DNA from: Myroides sp. 1354
GTDB taxonomy: Bacteria; Bacteroidota; Bacteroidia; Flavobacteriales; Flavobacteriaceae
NCBI RefSeq assembly: GCF_030324495.1
Contig: NZ_JACAGN010000001.1
Location: forward strand, 567,838 to 631,837
Length of the DNA stretch: 64,000 bases
Direction of reading: 5' to 3'
In this document: positions 8,826 through 17,622 of the stretch, in pieces
Layout: every line of letters begins with the position of its first letter
How positions within the stretch are numbered: the stretch's first letter is position 1
Program-made: the position numbers and the translations under genes
The notes under the pieces: generated by a model
The model's database searches: none
What the model was told of the DNA's origin: nothing
Seen by the model: only the letters and a program-made list of their open reading frames with translations

Positions 8826-8858
8826 AAAAGGGTAAGTTTATTAAACTTACCCTTTTTT
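8826..8858. terminator. bidirectional intrinsic terminator
   Basis: Perfect 15-base arms AAAAGGGTAAGTTTA / its complement around a single-base loop, with A- and T-runs at each end. It serves the convergent pseudouridine synthase and YceI genes. Confidence 0.9.
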
Positions 8859-8903
8859 CGTTTATTGTAGGCTACTTAGGTTTTGCTGTTTATAGCGTAT
8901 TAT

Positions 8904-9434
8904 TTAGGCTAAAACAAATTGTGTTTCAATATCAAAGTTTACTTCTTCGCTGACAAGTAAACCACCTGTTTCTAATGTCGTATTCCAGTTGAGGTTCCAA
9001 TCTTTTCTATTCACTTTACCATTTAGGGCTAAAGCAATTTTAGCATTTCCCCATGGATCTTGAATGATACCGCTGTATTCAGCATTTAATTTTACGGTTT
9101 TACTTACTCCATGCATGGTTAAGGTACCTTCAATTGTGTAATGTGCTTCTCCTTTTTTCTCAATTTTAGTAGAGATAAAGCTTACTGTAGGATATTGTGC
9201 AGCATCGAAGAAATCCGCACTTTTTAAGTGGTTGTCTCGATCTGTATTGTTGGTGTCAATTGAAGCTGTTTTTGCTTCAAATTGCAACGTACTTTCTTCT
9301 AGATTATCATGTACCAAGTTGATTGTTGCTTGATAATCTGTGAAATTACCTCTCACATTGGTAAACATCATATGTTTAATTTTAAAACCAATTGAAGAGT
9401 GTGTAGTGTCAATGTTCCAAATTTTTGTTTCCAT
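8904..9434 (-). CDS. YceI-family protein
   Basis: 176 aa. Whole-length match to the YceI-like lipocalin-fold family: N-terminal WNIDTTHSSIGFKIKHMMFTN, then FEAKTASIDTNNTDRDNHLKSADFFDAAQYP, and YTIEGTLTMHGVSKTVKLNAEY. These proteins bind isoprenoid-type lipids. No signal peptide, so probably cytoplasmic, unlike the periplasmic E. coli member. The start is 27 bases after the pirin gene; the two are likely cotranscribed from the promoter at 10215-10222. Confidence 0.9.
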   Translation of the reverse strand: METKIWNIDTTHSSIGFKIKHMMFTNVRGNFTDYQATINLVHDNLEESTLQFEAKTASIDTNNTDRDNHLKSADFFDAAQYPTVSFISTKIEKKGEAHYTIEGTLTMHGVSKTVKLNAEYSGIIQDPWGNAKIALALNGKVNRKDWNLNWNTTLETGGLLVSEEVNFDIETQFVLA

Positions 9435-9461
9435 TTTCTTGTATTTTTTTACTGTTTGTAA

Positions 9462-10193
9462 TTATTGTAAGTAACTTGGCAATTCCATTGGAATCTCCAT
9501 TAATAATAGCTGTGCATTTGTTGTAGCTTCTACTGTAAGTGTATTTATATCCCAAATACCGATGGCATCTCTGCGATCTAAAGTTTGGTTGTTTACGGTG
9601 ATACTCCCTTCTAATACAAAGAGGTAAAGACCATTAGTTTTATCTTTTAACTCGTAGTTTAATGTTGTGCCTTGATCTGCGTTTGCTAAGTGAAACCAAG
9701 CGTTCTGGTGAATCCATGCTCCTGCATCATCCGGGTTTGGAGATAGAATTTGATCCCAATTGTTTTTTCTATTTGCCACGTCCAAAGGCAATTGTTGATA
9801 GCGTGGCGTTACGTGAAGTTTATTGGGAAATATCCAAATCTGTAAAAATTCACTTGCTTCTGTCTCACTGGGGTTGAACTCACTGTGTTGAACACCTGTA
9901 CCTGCGCTCATCACCTGAATTTCATTGACGTTAATCGTTTCTCCATGCCCCATGCTGTCTTGATGAGCCAAACTCCCTTTTAATGGAATGGAAATAATCT
10001 CCATATTCTCATGTGGATGAGTTCCAAATCCCATGCCTGGAGCAACATAATCATCATTAAGCACGCGTAATACACCAAAGTGAACACGGTCATTGTTTCT
10101 ATAGTTAGCAAAACTAAAGGTGTGATGTGATTTCAACCATCCGTGGTCTGCATAACCTCTTGTATCTGATTTGTATAAAATAAAATTTTCCAT
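9462..10193 (-). CDS. pirin-family protein (YhhW-like)
   Basis: About 243 aa from the ATG at 10193; the TTG-initiated extension to 10217 would include the promoter. Bicupin pirin: SHHTFSFANY, the metal-site motif GFGTHPHENMEIISIP with two His and a Glu, then GHGETINVNEIQVMSAGTGV and QHSEFNPSE. Family members bind iron or nickel; some have quercetin 2,3-dioxygenase activity, others act in redox sensing. The substrate is unknown here. First gene of a two-gene unit with the YceI-family gene. Confidence 0.9.
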   Translation of the reverse strand: MENFILYKSDTRGYADHGWLKSHHTFSFANYRNNDRVHFGVLRVLNDDYVAPGMGFGTHPHENMEIISIPLKGSLAHQDSMGHGETINVNEIQVMSAGTGVQHSEFNPSETEASEFLQIWIFPNKLHVTPRYQQLPLDVANRKNNWDQILSPNPDDAGAWIHQNAWFHLANADQGTTLNYELKDKTNGLYLFVLEGSITVNNQTLDRRDAIGIWDINTLTVEATTNAQLLLMEIPMELPSYLQ

Positions 10194-10214
10194 AGCTGTA
10201 TTGATTTTGTTATA

Positions 10215-10222
10215 CAAAGATA
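10215..10222 (-). promoter_or_regulatory. -7 box (TATCTTTG) of the pirin-yceI unit
   Basis: Perfect TAnnTTTG on the minus strand, 21 bases before the pirin ATG at 10193. Confidence 0.65.
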
Positions 10223-10281
10223 CAGCTAGTCAGTGGGTTACATGCTTAATGTAGGTTAAGAAATAGGGGGGATTGTTGAAT

Positions 10282-10359
10282 GTTGTTTGTTGTTCGTTGT
10301 TTGTTGTTCGTTGTTTGTTGTTCGTTGTTTGTTGTTCGTTGTTTGTTGTTCGTTGTTTG
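10282..10359. repeat. 14-base tandem repeat GTTGTTTGTTGTTC x5.5
   Basis: Five exact copies (10282-10351) plus a half copy. Each unit is itself two near-identical heptamers (GTTGTTT, GTTGTTC), so the basic period is 7. It lies between the pirin promoter region and the end of the crp-like gene. A related array is at 30257. Confidence 0.92.
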
Positions 10360-10379
10360 TGACAATCGACAATAAACTT

Positions 10380-10958
10380 TTATTTCGCAGTTAGGATTCT
10401 CTTTTTCAGTTTGCTGAAAAATTCAGGTGTAATTCCCAAGTAAGAAGCGATTTGCTTTTGAGGTAAGCAGTGTTTGATTTCTGGGAAACGCTCGCAAAAA
10501 CGCTCATAACGCTCTTCTGCAGTTAAGGAGAGGTTATCCATTAAGCGCTGTTGGTTTGCGATTAGCGATCGTTCGATGAGGATGCGGAAATAGCGCTCCA
10601 TTTTGGGAACTTGATCGAATAGTTTTAACTGTTGTTCGCGAGTCATCGTTAAGACCATGGCATCTTCTACCACTTCAATATAGGAGTTTCCTGGTTTTTG
10701 AGAGAGAAAGCTATACATATCTGCAATCCACCAACCATTGGTTGCAAAACTAACGGTGTGTTCAACAATTTGGTCATCGACAAAGTAGTTGCGGAGAATA
10801 CCTGATACGACAAAGGTTGAGTTATAACAAATTTCACCTTCTAACAAGAGCTTCTCCTTTGCGCTATAGCGATGAGATTCGAAGGAATCTAATACGATTT
10901 TCTCTTCCATTTCTGTAAGCGTAACATGCTTCGCGATATTTTCTAATAGTATATCCAC
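10380..10958 (-). CDS. Crp/Fnr-family transcriptional regulator
   Basis: 192 aa. N-terminal cyclic-nucleotide-binding-type beta barrel (KEKLLLEGEICYNSTFVVSGI) and a short C-terminal helix-turn-helix (QKQIASYLGITPEFFSKLKK). The start codon is GTG at 10958: no ATG is nearby, and the sequence VDILLENIAKHVTLTE fits the usual N-terminus. It lacks the cysteines of Fnr, and cAMP binding is not assured; Bacteroidota members of this type mostly have unknown ligands. Its target may be the divergent or neighbouring genes, which is untested. Confidence 0.88.
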   Translation of the reverse strand: MDILLENIAKHVTLTEMEEKIVLDSFESHRYSAKEKLLLEGEICYNSTFVVSGILRNYFVDDQIVEHTVSFATNGWWIADMYSFLSQKPGNSYIEVVEDAMVLTMTREQQLKLFDQVPKMERYFRILIERSLIANQQRLMDNLSLTAEERYERFCERFPEIKHCLPQKQIASYLGITPEFFSKLKKRILTAK

Positions 10959-11000
10959 AACGATTGATTTATCTTATAAAAATACAATTTTATTTATACA

Positions 11001-11036
11001 AAAAAAAGCGCTAATACGAACGTATTAGCGCTTTTT
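11001..11036 (-). terminator. intrinsic terminator after the aminotransferase gene
   Basis: Arms 11008-11018 and 11021-11031 (GCGCTAATACG and complement) with a 2-base loop. On the minus strand it ends in eight T. It separates the aminotransferase transcript from the crp-like gene. Confidence 0.9.
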
Positions 11037-11052
11037 ATTCGATATAAGGAGC

Positions 11053-12243
11053 TTATTTCAAAGCTTCTTTCATTCGTTTTAATGCTTCCGTTAATTGATC
11101 TTCACTAGTTGCATAAGATAAACGGATGCAGTTTGGATTTCCAAAAGCGTCCCCTGTAACAGTAGCAACATAAGCTTTATCTAATAAATACATTGATAAA
11201 TCATTTGCGTTATTAATGGTTACACCTTGCAAAGTTTTACCAAAGAAGGAAGATACATCTGGGAATAAGTAGAATGCACCATCGGGTACATTTACTTTTA
11301 CTCCTGGGATTTCTCTCAATAGGTTTACAACCAAATCTCTTCTGTTTTTGAAGGCGTGTACCATGTCTTTTAATACGCTTGGATCTGCATTAACTGCGGT
11401 GATTGTTGCGCGTTGTGCAATGGTATTCGCTCCAGAAGTGACTTGTCCTTGCATTTTGGCACATGCTTTTGCAATGAATTCTGGCGCACCAATATAACCA
11501 ATACGATATCCTGTCATCGCAAAGGCTTTTGAAATACCGTTTACGGTAATGGTACGCTCAATTAGATTGCCAATTGAACCAATACTGCAATAAGCGCTAC
11601 CAAAATTGATATGCTCGTAAATTTCATCTGATAGGATATAAATGGAAGGGTATTTTTCTAATACAGCAGCAATCGCTTCTAATTCCATTTTGCTGTATAC
11701 CGATCCACTTGGGTTACAAGGCGAACTGAACCACACCATTTTTGTTTGAGGCGTAATTGCTTCTTCTAATTGTTGAGCAGTGATTTTAAAATCCGTGTCA
11801 ATAGTCGTTGAAACTTCTACGGGGATTCCTTCTGCAATTTTTACGATTTCAGCATAACTCACCCAAAAAGGAGCTGGAATGATGACTTCATCTCCAGGGT
11901 TAATCATCGCTTGTGCTACATTGAATAGTGCTTGTTTAGCCCCAGTAGATACTACGATTTGGTTCGCTGTATAGTGTAAGTTATTATCTCTTTTAAATTT
12001 GTTGCTAATCGCCTGTCTTAACTCTAAATATCCTTCAACAGGTGGATATTTACTATAGTTATCTTTGATTGCTTGAATAGCTGCTTCTTTGATAAAGTCA
12101 GGTGTATTAAAATCTGGTTCACCAAGACTCAAGCTGATAATGTCTATTCCTTGTTCTTTTAGCTCGCGTGCTTTTGCGGCCATCGCTAAAGTCTGTGAAG
12201 TTGTAAGATTGTTGATTCTATCTGATAGAACTTGAGTTTCCAT
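11053..12243 (-). CDS. PLP-dependent aminotransferase class I/II (aspartate aminotransferase type)
   Basis: 396 aa, normal length. Fold-type I features are LGEPDFNTPDFIKEAA at the N-terminus, SSPCNPSGSVYSK, YILSDEIYEHINF, and NGISKAFAMTGYRIGY near 235-250 with the PLP-binding lysine. It transfers amino groups between aspartate (or similar) and 2-oxoglutarate in the cytoplasm. Substrate preference is not clear from sequence. Preceded by a perfect -7 box (12273-12280) and divergent from rsmG. Confidence 0.92.
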   Translation of the reverse strand: METQVLSDRINNLTTSQTLAMAAKARELKEQGIDIISLSLGEPDFNTPDFIKEAAIQAIKDNYSKYPPVEGYLELRQAISNKFKRDNNLHYTANQIVVSTGAKQALFNVAQAMINPGDEVIIPAPFWVSYAEIVKIAEGIPVEVSTTIDTDFKITAQQLEEAITPQTKMVWFSSPCNPSGSVYSKMELEAIAAVLEKYPSIYILSDEIYEHINFGSAYCSIGSIGNLIERTITVNGISKAFAMTGYRIGYIGAPEFIAKACAKMQGQVTSGANTIAQRATITAVNADPSVLKDMVHAFKNRRDLVVNLLREIPGVKVNVPDGAFYLFPDVSSFFGKTLQGVTINNANDLSMYLLDKAYVATVTGDAFGNPNCIRLSYATSEDQLTEALKRMKEALK

Positions 12244-12272
12244 AGGTATTGATACATTTAAATAGTATCGAT

Positions 12273-12280
12273 CAAAGGTA
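12273..12280 (-). promoter_or_regulatory. -7 box (TACCTTTG) of the aminotransferase gene
   Basis: Perfect TAnnTTTG on the minus strand, 29 bases before the ATG. Confidence 0.65.
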
Positions 12281-12333
12281 AGTATAATAAATTATAATAT
12301 AGTTTACAGGGGGAGTATTTACCGATAAAAAAA

Positions 12334-12341
12334 GCTATTTT
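12334..12341 (+). promoter_or_regulatory. -7 box (TATTTTTG) of rsmG
   Basis: Perfect match, followed at once by TCAAAACTTTTGA (12342-12354), the same palindromic leader as at mvaD. The ATG is at 12358. Confidence 0.7.
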
Positions 12342-12357
12342 TGTCAAAACTTTTGAA

Positions 12358-12987
12358 ATGGAAGAAATTTTAAAATATTTCCCTAATCTTACCCCAGAAC
12401 AAATCGCCCAATTTGAACAATTGGAAGTTGTATATAACGAATGGAATGCCAAAATTAACGTTATTTCTAGAAAGGATATACAGGAATTGTATGTGAAACA
12501 CGTTTTACATTCTTTAGGGATTGCTAAAGTAATGGAATTTGTTCCTGGTAGTAGTGTTATGGATGTTGGAACTGGAGGAGGTTTTCCGGGTATTCCTTTG
12601 GCTATTATGTTCCCTGAAACAAAATTCTATCTGATTGACATCATCGCAAAAAAAATACGCGTTGTCAATGAAGTTGTACAAGCTCTAGGTTTAACTAATG
12701 TAGTAGCAGAACAAAAGAGAGCCGAAACCGTAGAGGAAAAGTTCGACTTTATTGTGAGTAGAGCTGTAACCAATATGCCTGATTTTGTAAAGTGGATTCG
12801 CCACAAAACAAAAAAAGAAAATAATCACGAATTCGAGAATGGTATTTTGTACTTAAAAGGTGGAGATCTAACAGAGGAACTTCAAGACTTTCCAAAAGCC
12901 GTTCAGTTCGATTTGAGTAATATCTTTGACGATGAATTCTTTGAAACAAAAAAAGTAGTTTATCTGCCGTTGAAATACAAAGGGTAA
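12358..12987 (+). CDS. rsmG: 16S rRNA (guanine-527 N7)-methyltransferase RsmG
   Basis: 209 aa. Typical GidB/RsmG: WNAKINVISRKDIQELYVKH, then the SAM-binding block VMDVGTGGGFPGIPLAIMFP, and FDFIVSRAVTNMPDFVKW. It methylates N7 of G527 in 16S rRNA; loss gives low-level streptomycin resistance in other bacteria. The leader is very short and carries a palindrome shared with mvaD. Monocistronic: a purine repeat and a terminator follow. Confidence 0.95.
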   Translation: MEEILKYFPNLTPEQIAQFEQLEVVYNEWNAKINVISRKDIQELYVKHVLHSLGIAKVMEFVPGSSVMDVGTGGGFPGIPLAIMFPETKFYLIDIIAKKIRVVNEVVQALGLTNVVAEQKRAETVEEKFDFIVSRAVTNMPDFVKWIRHKTKKENNHEFENGILYLKGGDLTEELQDFPKAVQFDLSNIFDDEFFETKKVVYLPLKYKG

Positions 12988-12990
12988 ATT

Positions 12991-13048
12991 GGAAAGAGGA
13001 AAGAGGAAAGAGGAAAGAGGAAAGAGGAGAGAAGAAAGAGGAAAGAGG
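12991..13048. repeat. heptanucleotide purine repeat (GGAAAGA, about 8 copies)
   Basis: Starting 3 bases after the rsmG stop, GGAAAGA repeats head to tail, with slight decay (GGAGAGA, AGAAAGA) in the later copies. Same 7-base period as the arrays at 8615, 10282 and 30257. Confidence 0.85.
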
Positions 13049-13056
13049 TAAAATCC

Positions 13057-13080
13057 GTAGGGGCAAATGGCAATTTGCCA
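13057..13080. repeat. small palindromic intergenic repeat (copy 1)
   Basis: GTAGGGGCAAATGGCAATTTG plus CCA. Inner palindrome GGCAAAT-GGC-AATTTGCC type. A second copy with the same core is at 63119-63145. Confidence 0.7.
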
Positions 13081-13124
13081 ACTAGCTAGATAAAAAGGGT
13101 ATCCCATTTGCCATTATCTTTTAT

Positions 13125-13166
13125 AAAAAAAGGCATGGATTGCAACTACAATCCATGCCTTTTTTA
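13125..13166. terminator. bidirectional intrinsic terminator
   Basis: Arms GGCATGGATT (13132-13141) and complement (13150-13159), flanked by A- and T-runs. It lies between convergent rsmG and the Usp gene. Confidence 0.88.
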
Positions 13167-13208
13167 TTTTTAAAGAAGTCAGATTCTGGTTTAAAGAAGT
13201 TTTTTCTT

Positions 13209-14105
13209 CTAACCTCTTTCTTCTCTCCTCTTTCCAATAAACGGTTTGACAAACAGCAAACAGGTATCGGTAGGACGGTGTAGGACGTGATTGGCTACAC
13301 TTCCCAAAATGATATCTTTGATTCCTGCAGAACCTTTAACTCCTAAAATCATCAAATCTGCTTTTTTTGTTTTAGCATATTGAATTAAGGCCGCAGCGAC
13401 ATTTTGATTCTTTGCTGGAACAATTTCAATATCGGTGTATTGCGCATAGTCTTTGTTCCATTTTTCTTCTTTCTCTTTGATATCTTCCAAGGAAATTTTG
13501 TCTAATTCTTTTTCCGTCATCATCGGTAAATAACTCCAGTAGGATTTTGATATGTGAACAGCAGAATGTTGGATGCGTTGTCCTTTAGAATTATTTTTAA
13601 AGCGATCCGCCCAAAGCATAATTGCCGGAGTATAACGCGAAAAGTCGATGGCATCAATAACCGTTTCAATGGGAATATGAAAGGTTTCTGGTACTAATAG
13701 GGTAGCAGAAGGCAGGAGGCGAATTAATTTGTTTGCCAGAGCACCATTTCCTGTAAATTGCTGCTTGTTTCCCAATACAAGTAAGTCGTAGTTCTTTTGT
13801 TTGGCAATAGTAGCAAAGGCAATTTCAGAATAGTTTTCTACTGTCACGAGTATTTCGTGTGAATAGCTAATTTCAGTTAGGGCAATTTGTCCTTCTACTC
13901 TTTTTTTGATTCGTTCTTGAATGAGTGTTAATTGATCTTTTTCAATGAGTTCTTTGGGCAACTCACCTAATTTTAGATTGTGAATAAAGGTAATGTGCTC
14001 GACATTCAGTATATGGTCGAGTATCTTGGCGTATTGAATCAAATAATGATCCATCTCAGAAAGATCTAGGCCAACTAATATATTGAGTGCTTTGTTTGTT
14101 TCCAT
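13209..14105 (-). CDS. tandem universal stress protein (two Usp domains)
   Basis: 298 aa, about twice the single-domain length. The first domain (1-145) starts NILVGLDLSEMDHYLIQYA and has YDLLVLGNKQQF; the second (150-298) has ADLMILGVKGSAGIKD followed by ILGSVANHVLHR. The latter fits the G-x2-G-x9-GS nucleotide loop of ATP-binding Usps, while the first domain's loop is degenerate. It starts 6 bases after the BCCT transporter stop, so it is cotranscribed with it and may modulate it, as Usp-transporter pairs do elsewhere (inference). Confidence 0.88.
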   Translation of the reverse strand: METNKALNILVGLDLSEMDHYLIQYAKILDHILNVEHITFIHNLKLGELPKELIEKDQLTLIQERIKKRVEGQIALTEISYSHEILVTVENYSEIAFATIAKQKNYDLLVLGNKQQFTGNGALANKLIRLLPSATLLVPETFHIPIETVIDAIDFSRYTPAIMLWADRFKNNSKGQRIQHSAVHISKSYWSYLPMMTEKELDKISLEDIKEKEEKWNKDYAQYTDIEIVPAKNQNVAAALIQYAKTKKADLMILGVKGSAGIKDIILGSVANHVLHRPTDTCLLFVKPFIGKRREERG

Positions 14106-14111
14106 GCGATT

Positions 14112-15698
14112 TTATTTTTGTTGTTCTTCAATCAGATCAGAGATAATATCCTTATAACTCTTTTCTTGTTTTGACTTCAGTTGTTTTGCTTTCTTATTTA
14201 GCTCATCTTGCAAGCCTTTTTGCAGGGAGTAACACATCAGTAATAGAATAAGGGCGAAGGGGAGTCCTGTGATGATTACAGCTGTTTGTAAGGCATCTAA
14301 ACCACCGCCCCAAAGGAGTACAATCGCGATGAATCCTTGAGCAAAAGACCAGAATACGCGTTGCCAAACGGGAGAATTTCCTTCACTTCCTGAGGTAATA
14401 TTGTCAATGACCAACGAACCAGAATCAGAAGACGTAATAAAAAAGGAGAAGATTAATATAATGGCTACAATAGATAAGAAATTGGTAAACGGAAAATTCT
14501 CTAAGAAAACGAAAAGTGCCGTTGATATATCTTCTTTAACCGCGTGAACCAGGGTCATATCGCCAGATAAAATAGTATGTAAGGCACTTCCTCCAAAAAC
14601 ATTCATCCAAAGTAGAGTAATTAATCCAGGAACGATTAGAACCCCAAGAACAAATTCTTTGATGGTTCTTCCTTTGGAAATTCGCGCAATAAAGCTTCCG
14701 ACAAAAGGAGACCAGGCAATCCACCAAGCCCAATAGAAGATTGTCCAAACATTTTGCCAACCTGATCCTTTATAGGTATCATTCCACGTACTAATATCAA
14801 TGAAGTTAGCCAAATACGATCCCGTATTTTGAACATAACCTTTGAAAATAAACAATGTAGGTCCTAAAACAAGGATGAGTAGCATAAAACCAGAAGCCAT
14901 ATACATATTGACATTGCTCAATAGTTTTACTCCTTTGTCTAATCCAGAGAAAACAGAAATAGTTGCTACACTAATTACACCAATGATAATTCCCGCTTGC
15001 ATTAAAGGAGAGATTTCCCATCCGTAGAGGTATTGCAATCCTGCGGTAATTTGGGTTACTCCTAATCCCAGTGATGTAGACAAACCAAAAACAGTAGCTA
15101 AGGTGGAGAGAATATCAATAGTATGTCCCCACCAGCCATGTATTTTTTCACCTAAAAAGGGATAGAGTAGAGAACGGAACGTCATGGGTAATCGTCGGTT
15201 GAAACCGAAAAAAGCGAGGGCTAATCCGACGATGGCATAAATGGCCCAAGCATGTAGACCCCAGTGTAAGCTGGTAAATTCCATCGCTTGAATAGCGGTA
15301 TTAATATCGCCATCTGCAGGTCGAGGAGGATTAAAGAAATGGGAAACAGGTTCTCCAATACTAAAGAACATGATTCCGATTCCCATTCCTGTACTAAAGA
15401 GCATGGCAAACCAAGACGGTTTTGAAAATTCGGGTTCTGCATCATCACCCCCTAATCGAATATTCCCATACTTACCAAAGGCGAGAAATAGGGCGAAAAT
15501 AAGGATGATGTTCACGGTGAGAATAAAAAACCAACCAAAGTTTTCTGTAACAGCGAGCTGTCCCACGTGAAACCAATCGCCTACTTTAGAAGGGAAAAGG
15601 AGACAGACGGAAATTAATGCAATGATGAGTACAATGGATGTGGTAAAAACAGGAGGATTGATAACCAACTGTTTGTTGTCTAGTAATTTTTTAAACAT
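14112..15698 (-). CDS. BCCT-family betaine/choline/carnitine transporter
   Basis: 528 aa with 12 membrane helices. Family signatures are [20 protein letters not shown] and the tryptophan-rich [19 protein letters not shown] followed by SKGRTIKEF. The GMGIG motif is the form found in sodium-coupled members such as BetP, rather than the CaiT-type exchanger. It probably imports a quaternary-ammonium osmolyte. The short C-terminal tail is rich in Lys and Gln. No perfect -7 box was found upstream. The Usp gene follows in the same unit. Confidence 0.92.
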   Translation of the reverse strand: MFKKLLDNKQLVINPPVFTTSIVLIIALISVCLLFPSKVGDWFHVGQLAVTENFGWFFILTVNIILIFALFLAFGKYGNIRLGGDDAEPEFSKPSWFAMLFSTGMGIGIMFFSIGEPVSHFFNPPRPADGDINTAIQAMEFTSLHWGLHAWAIYAIVGLALAFFGFNRRLPMTFRSLLYPFLGEKIHGWWGHTIDILSTLATVFGLSTSLGLGVTQITAGLQYLYGWEISPLMQAGIIIGVISVATISVFSGLDKGVKLLSNVNMYMASGFMLLILVLGPTLFIFKGYVQNTGSYLANFIDISTWNDTYKGSGWQNVWTIFYWAWWIAWSPFVGSFIARISKGRTIKEFVLGVLIVPGLITLLWMNVFGGSALHTILSGDMTLVHAVKEDISTALFVFLENFPFTNFLSIVAIILIFSFFITSSDSGSLVIDNITSGSEGNSPVWQRVFWSFAQGFIAIVLLWGGGLDALQTAVIITGLPFALILLLMCYSLQKGLQDELNKKAKQLKSKQEKSYKDIISDLIEEQQK

Positions 15699-15861
15699 GA
15701 GTTATATACTATTTGTTAATAATTATAACCCAGTACTTTAGAAATAAAATAAGGAACTTTTTCTACTGAAAAAGTATAAAAGCAAAATATAAAAGTAATT
15801 TTTACTTAATCGTTTCGTTCAATTGAGGTGAAACAATCCCAATAAAAAGCACTGAATTGTG

Positions 15862-15893
15862 AAATAAAAAAGGCGGTTAACAAACCGCCTTTG
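15862..15893 (-). terminator. intrinsic terminator after pruA
   Basis: Arms AGGCGGTT (15871-15878) and AACCGCCT (15883-15890). On the minus strand it is followed by a T-run. Confidence 0.85.
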
Positions 15894-15899
15894 TATGTA

Positions 15900-17525
15900 T
15901 TATCCTAAGAAAGGATATTTGTAATCTTTTGCAGGAACAAAGGTTTCTTTAATTGTTCTTGGCGATACCCAACGCAATAAGTTCAAGATAGAACCTGCTT
16001 TGTCGTTTGTACCAGAAGCTCTTGCTCCACCAAATGGTTGTTGGCCTACAACAGCACCAGTTGGTTTGTCATTGATGTAGAAGTTACCCGCAGAGTTTAC
16101 TAAGGCTTCAGTAGCTTCTGCAATCGCATAACGACATTGAGAGAAGATAGCTCCAGTTAAGGCATAAGCTGAAGTTTCATCTACTAATTTCAATGTTTCA
16201 GTCCATTTAGCATCCTCGTATACGTAAACAGTTAAAACAGGACCGAATAATTCTGTTTCCATTGTATCGTATTTCGGATTAGAAGTTAAGATAACCGTTG
16301 GCTCAACAAAGTAACCCACTGATTTATCGTATTTACCTCCTAATACAACTTCTGCGTCTTTCGCTGCTTTAGCCTCTTCGATTGCTTTAGCTAATTTGTC
16401 GAAAGAACCTTCAGAAATTACAGAAGAAACGAAGTTAGATGGATCTACAGGAGAACCCATTTTGATTGTAGCTAAGTCAGCTGCCATAAAGTCTTTTACT
16501 TGTGGCCATAAAGAAGCAGGGATATACGCTCTTGAAGCCGCAGAACATTTTTGTCCTTGGTATTCGAAAGCACCTCTAGTTAAAGCAACAGCAACTTCTT
16601 TCGCATTTGAAGACGGGTGTGCTAACACATAATCTTTTCCACCTGTTTCCCCAACGATTCTTGGGTATGTTTTATAGTTGTTGATGTTTTGTCCGATTTT
16701 TGTCCACATGCTGTTGAAAACACCAGTAGATCCAGTAAAGTGGATTCCAGCGAAATCAGGGCTAGCTAAAAGTGTGTCCGTGATCATTGCTGAATCTCCG
16801 TAGACTACGTTGATTACACCGTCAGGTAAACCTGCTAATTTGAATACTTCAACGATTACTCTAGCCGAGTAGATTTGCGTAGCCGATGGTTTCCAAACAA
16901 CTACATTCCCCATCATAGCAACTGAAGACGGTAAGTTTCCAGAAATTGCCGTAAAGTTAAATGGAGTAATAGCATATACGAAACCTTCTAAAGGTCGGTG
17001 CTCTAATCTATTCCAAACTCCATCAACAGATAAAGGTTGTTCTGAATAGATTTGCGTCATGTATTCTACGTTGAATCTCAAGAAATCGATGAATTCACAA
17101 GCTGCATCAATCTCAGCTTGGTGTAGCGTTTTAGCTTGAGCGATCATTGTTGCAGCGTTGATTTTAGCGCGGTAAGGACCAGCTAATAATTCAGCTGCTT
17201 TTAAGAAGATAGAAGCTCTGTGTTCCCATGGCATTGCTGCCCATTTTGTTTTTGCTTCTAAAGCAGTGCTAATTGCTTTTTCTACTAAAGCTTTGTCTGC
17301 TTGGTGATAAACACCTAATTTATGTTTGTGATCAAAAGGTGGGAATAAATCTTTTGTATTTCCAGTTCTGATTTCTTCTCCACCAATATATAATGGAATA
17401 TCAACTAATTGGCTATATTGCTCTTTGAAAGAGTTCAAAGTCAATTCTCTCTCTTGCGTTCCTGGCGCGTATGATTTTACAGGCTCATTAATAGCACTTG
17501 GAACTTTGTAGAATCCTTTTGACAT
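15900..17525 (-). CDS. pruA: L-glutamate gamma-semialdehyde dehydrogenase (P5C dehydrogenase)
   Basis: 541 aa, the length of the stand-alone P5CDH family. It oxidises glutamate semialdehyde to glutamate with NAD+ in proline degradation. Signatures are TPFNFTAISGNLPSSVAMMG, VGETGGKDYVLAH near 290 with the general-base Glu, GQKCSAASRAYIP near 325 with the catalytic Cys, and ETELFGPVLTVYVY. A perfect -7 box is 38 bases upstream. No proline dehydrogenase gene is in the window. Confidence 0.95.
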   Translation of the reverse strand: MSKGFYKVPSAINEPVKSYAPGTQERELTLNSFKEQYSQLVDIPLYIGGEEIRTGNTKDLFPPFDHKHKLGVYHQADKALVEKAISTALEAKTKWAAMPWEHRASIFLKAAELLAGPYRAKINAATMIAQAKTLHQAEIDAACEFIDFLRFNVEYMTQIYSEQPLSVDGVWNRLEHRPLEGFVYAITPFNFTAISGNLPSSVAMMGNVVVWKPSATQIYSARVIVEVFKLAGLPDGVINVVYGDSAMITDTLLASPDFAGIHFTGSTGVFNSMWTKIGQNINNYKTYPRIVGETGGKDYVLAHPSSNAKEVAVALTRGAFEYQGQKCSAASRAYIPASLWPQVKDFMAADLATIKMGSPVDPSNFVSSVISEGSFDKLAKAIEEAKAAKDAEVVLGGKYDKSVGYFVEPTVILTSNPKYDTMETELFGPVLTVYVYEDAKWTETLKLVDETSAYALTGAIFSQCRYAIAEATEALVNSAGNFYINDKPTGAVVGQQPFGGARASGTNDKAGSILNLLRWVSPRTIKETFVPAKDYKYPFLG

Positions 17526-17563
17526 AATGTACTTTTTTTCGGGTTTATTAAAATATATAACTA

Positions 17564-17571
17564 CAAAGATA
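17564..17571 (-). promoter_or_regulatory. -7 box (TATCTTTG) of pruA
   Basis: Perfect TAnnTTTG on the minus strand, in the gap between apaG and pruA. It shows that pruA has its own promoter. Confidence 0.65.
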
Positions 17572-17622
17572 ATTAATTTTACTCGAACTATAGGCGATTT
17601 ACAGTAGTTTAACTTAAAGCGT

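Larger units (their letters stand above)
8612..8903. other. intergenic region with tandem repeats and terminator, no gene
   Basis: 292 bases between convergent genes. It holds five 7-base repeats (8615-8653), a duplicated 17-mer (8709-8742) and a strong bidirectional terminator (8826-8858). I see no ORF or RNA gene. Confidence 0.7.

Noticed and set aside
10282..10359. Regular repeats resembling a CRISPR array
   Set aside because: The units are 14 bases, adjoin without spacers and are simple-sequence; there are no cas genes. No CRISPR array was seen in the window.
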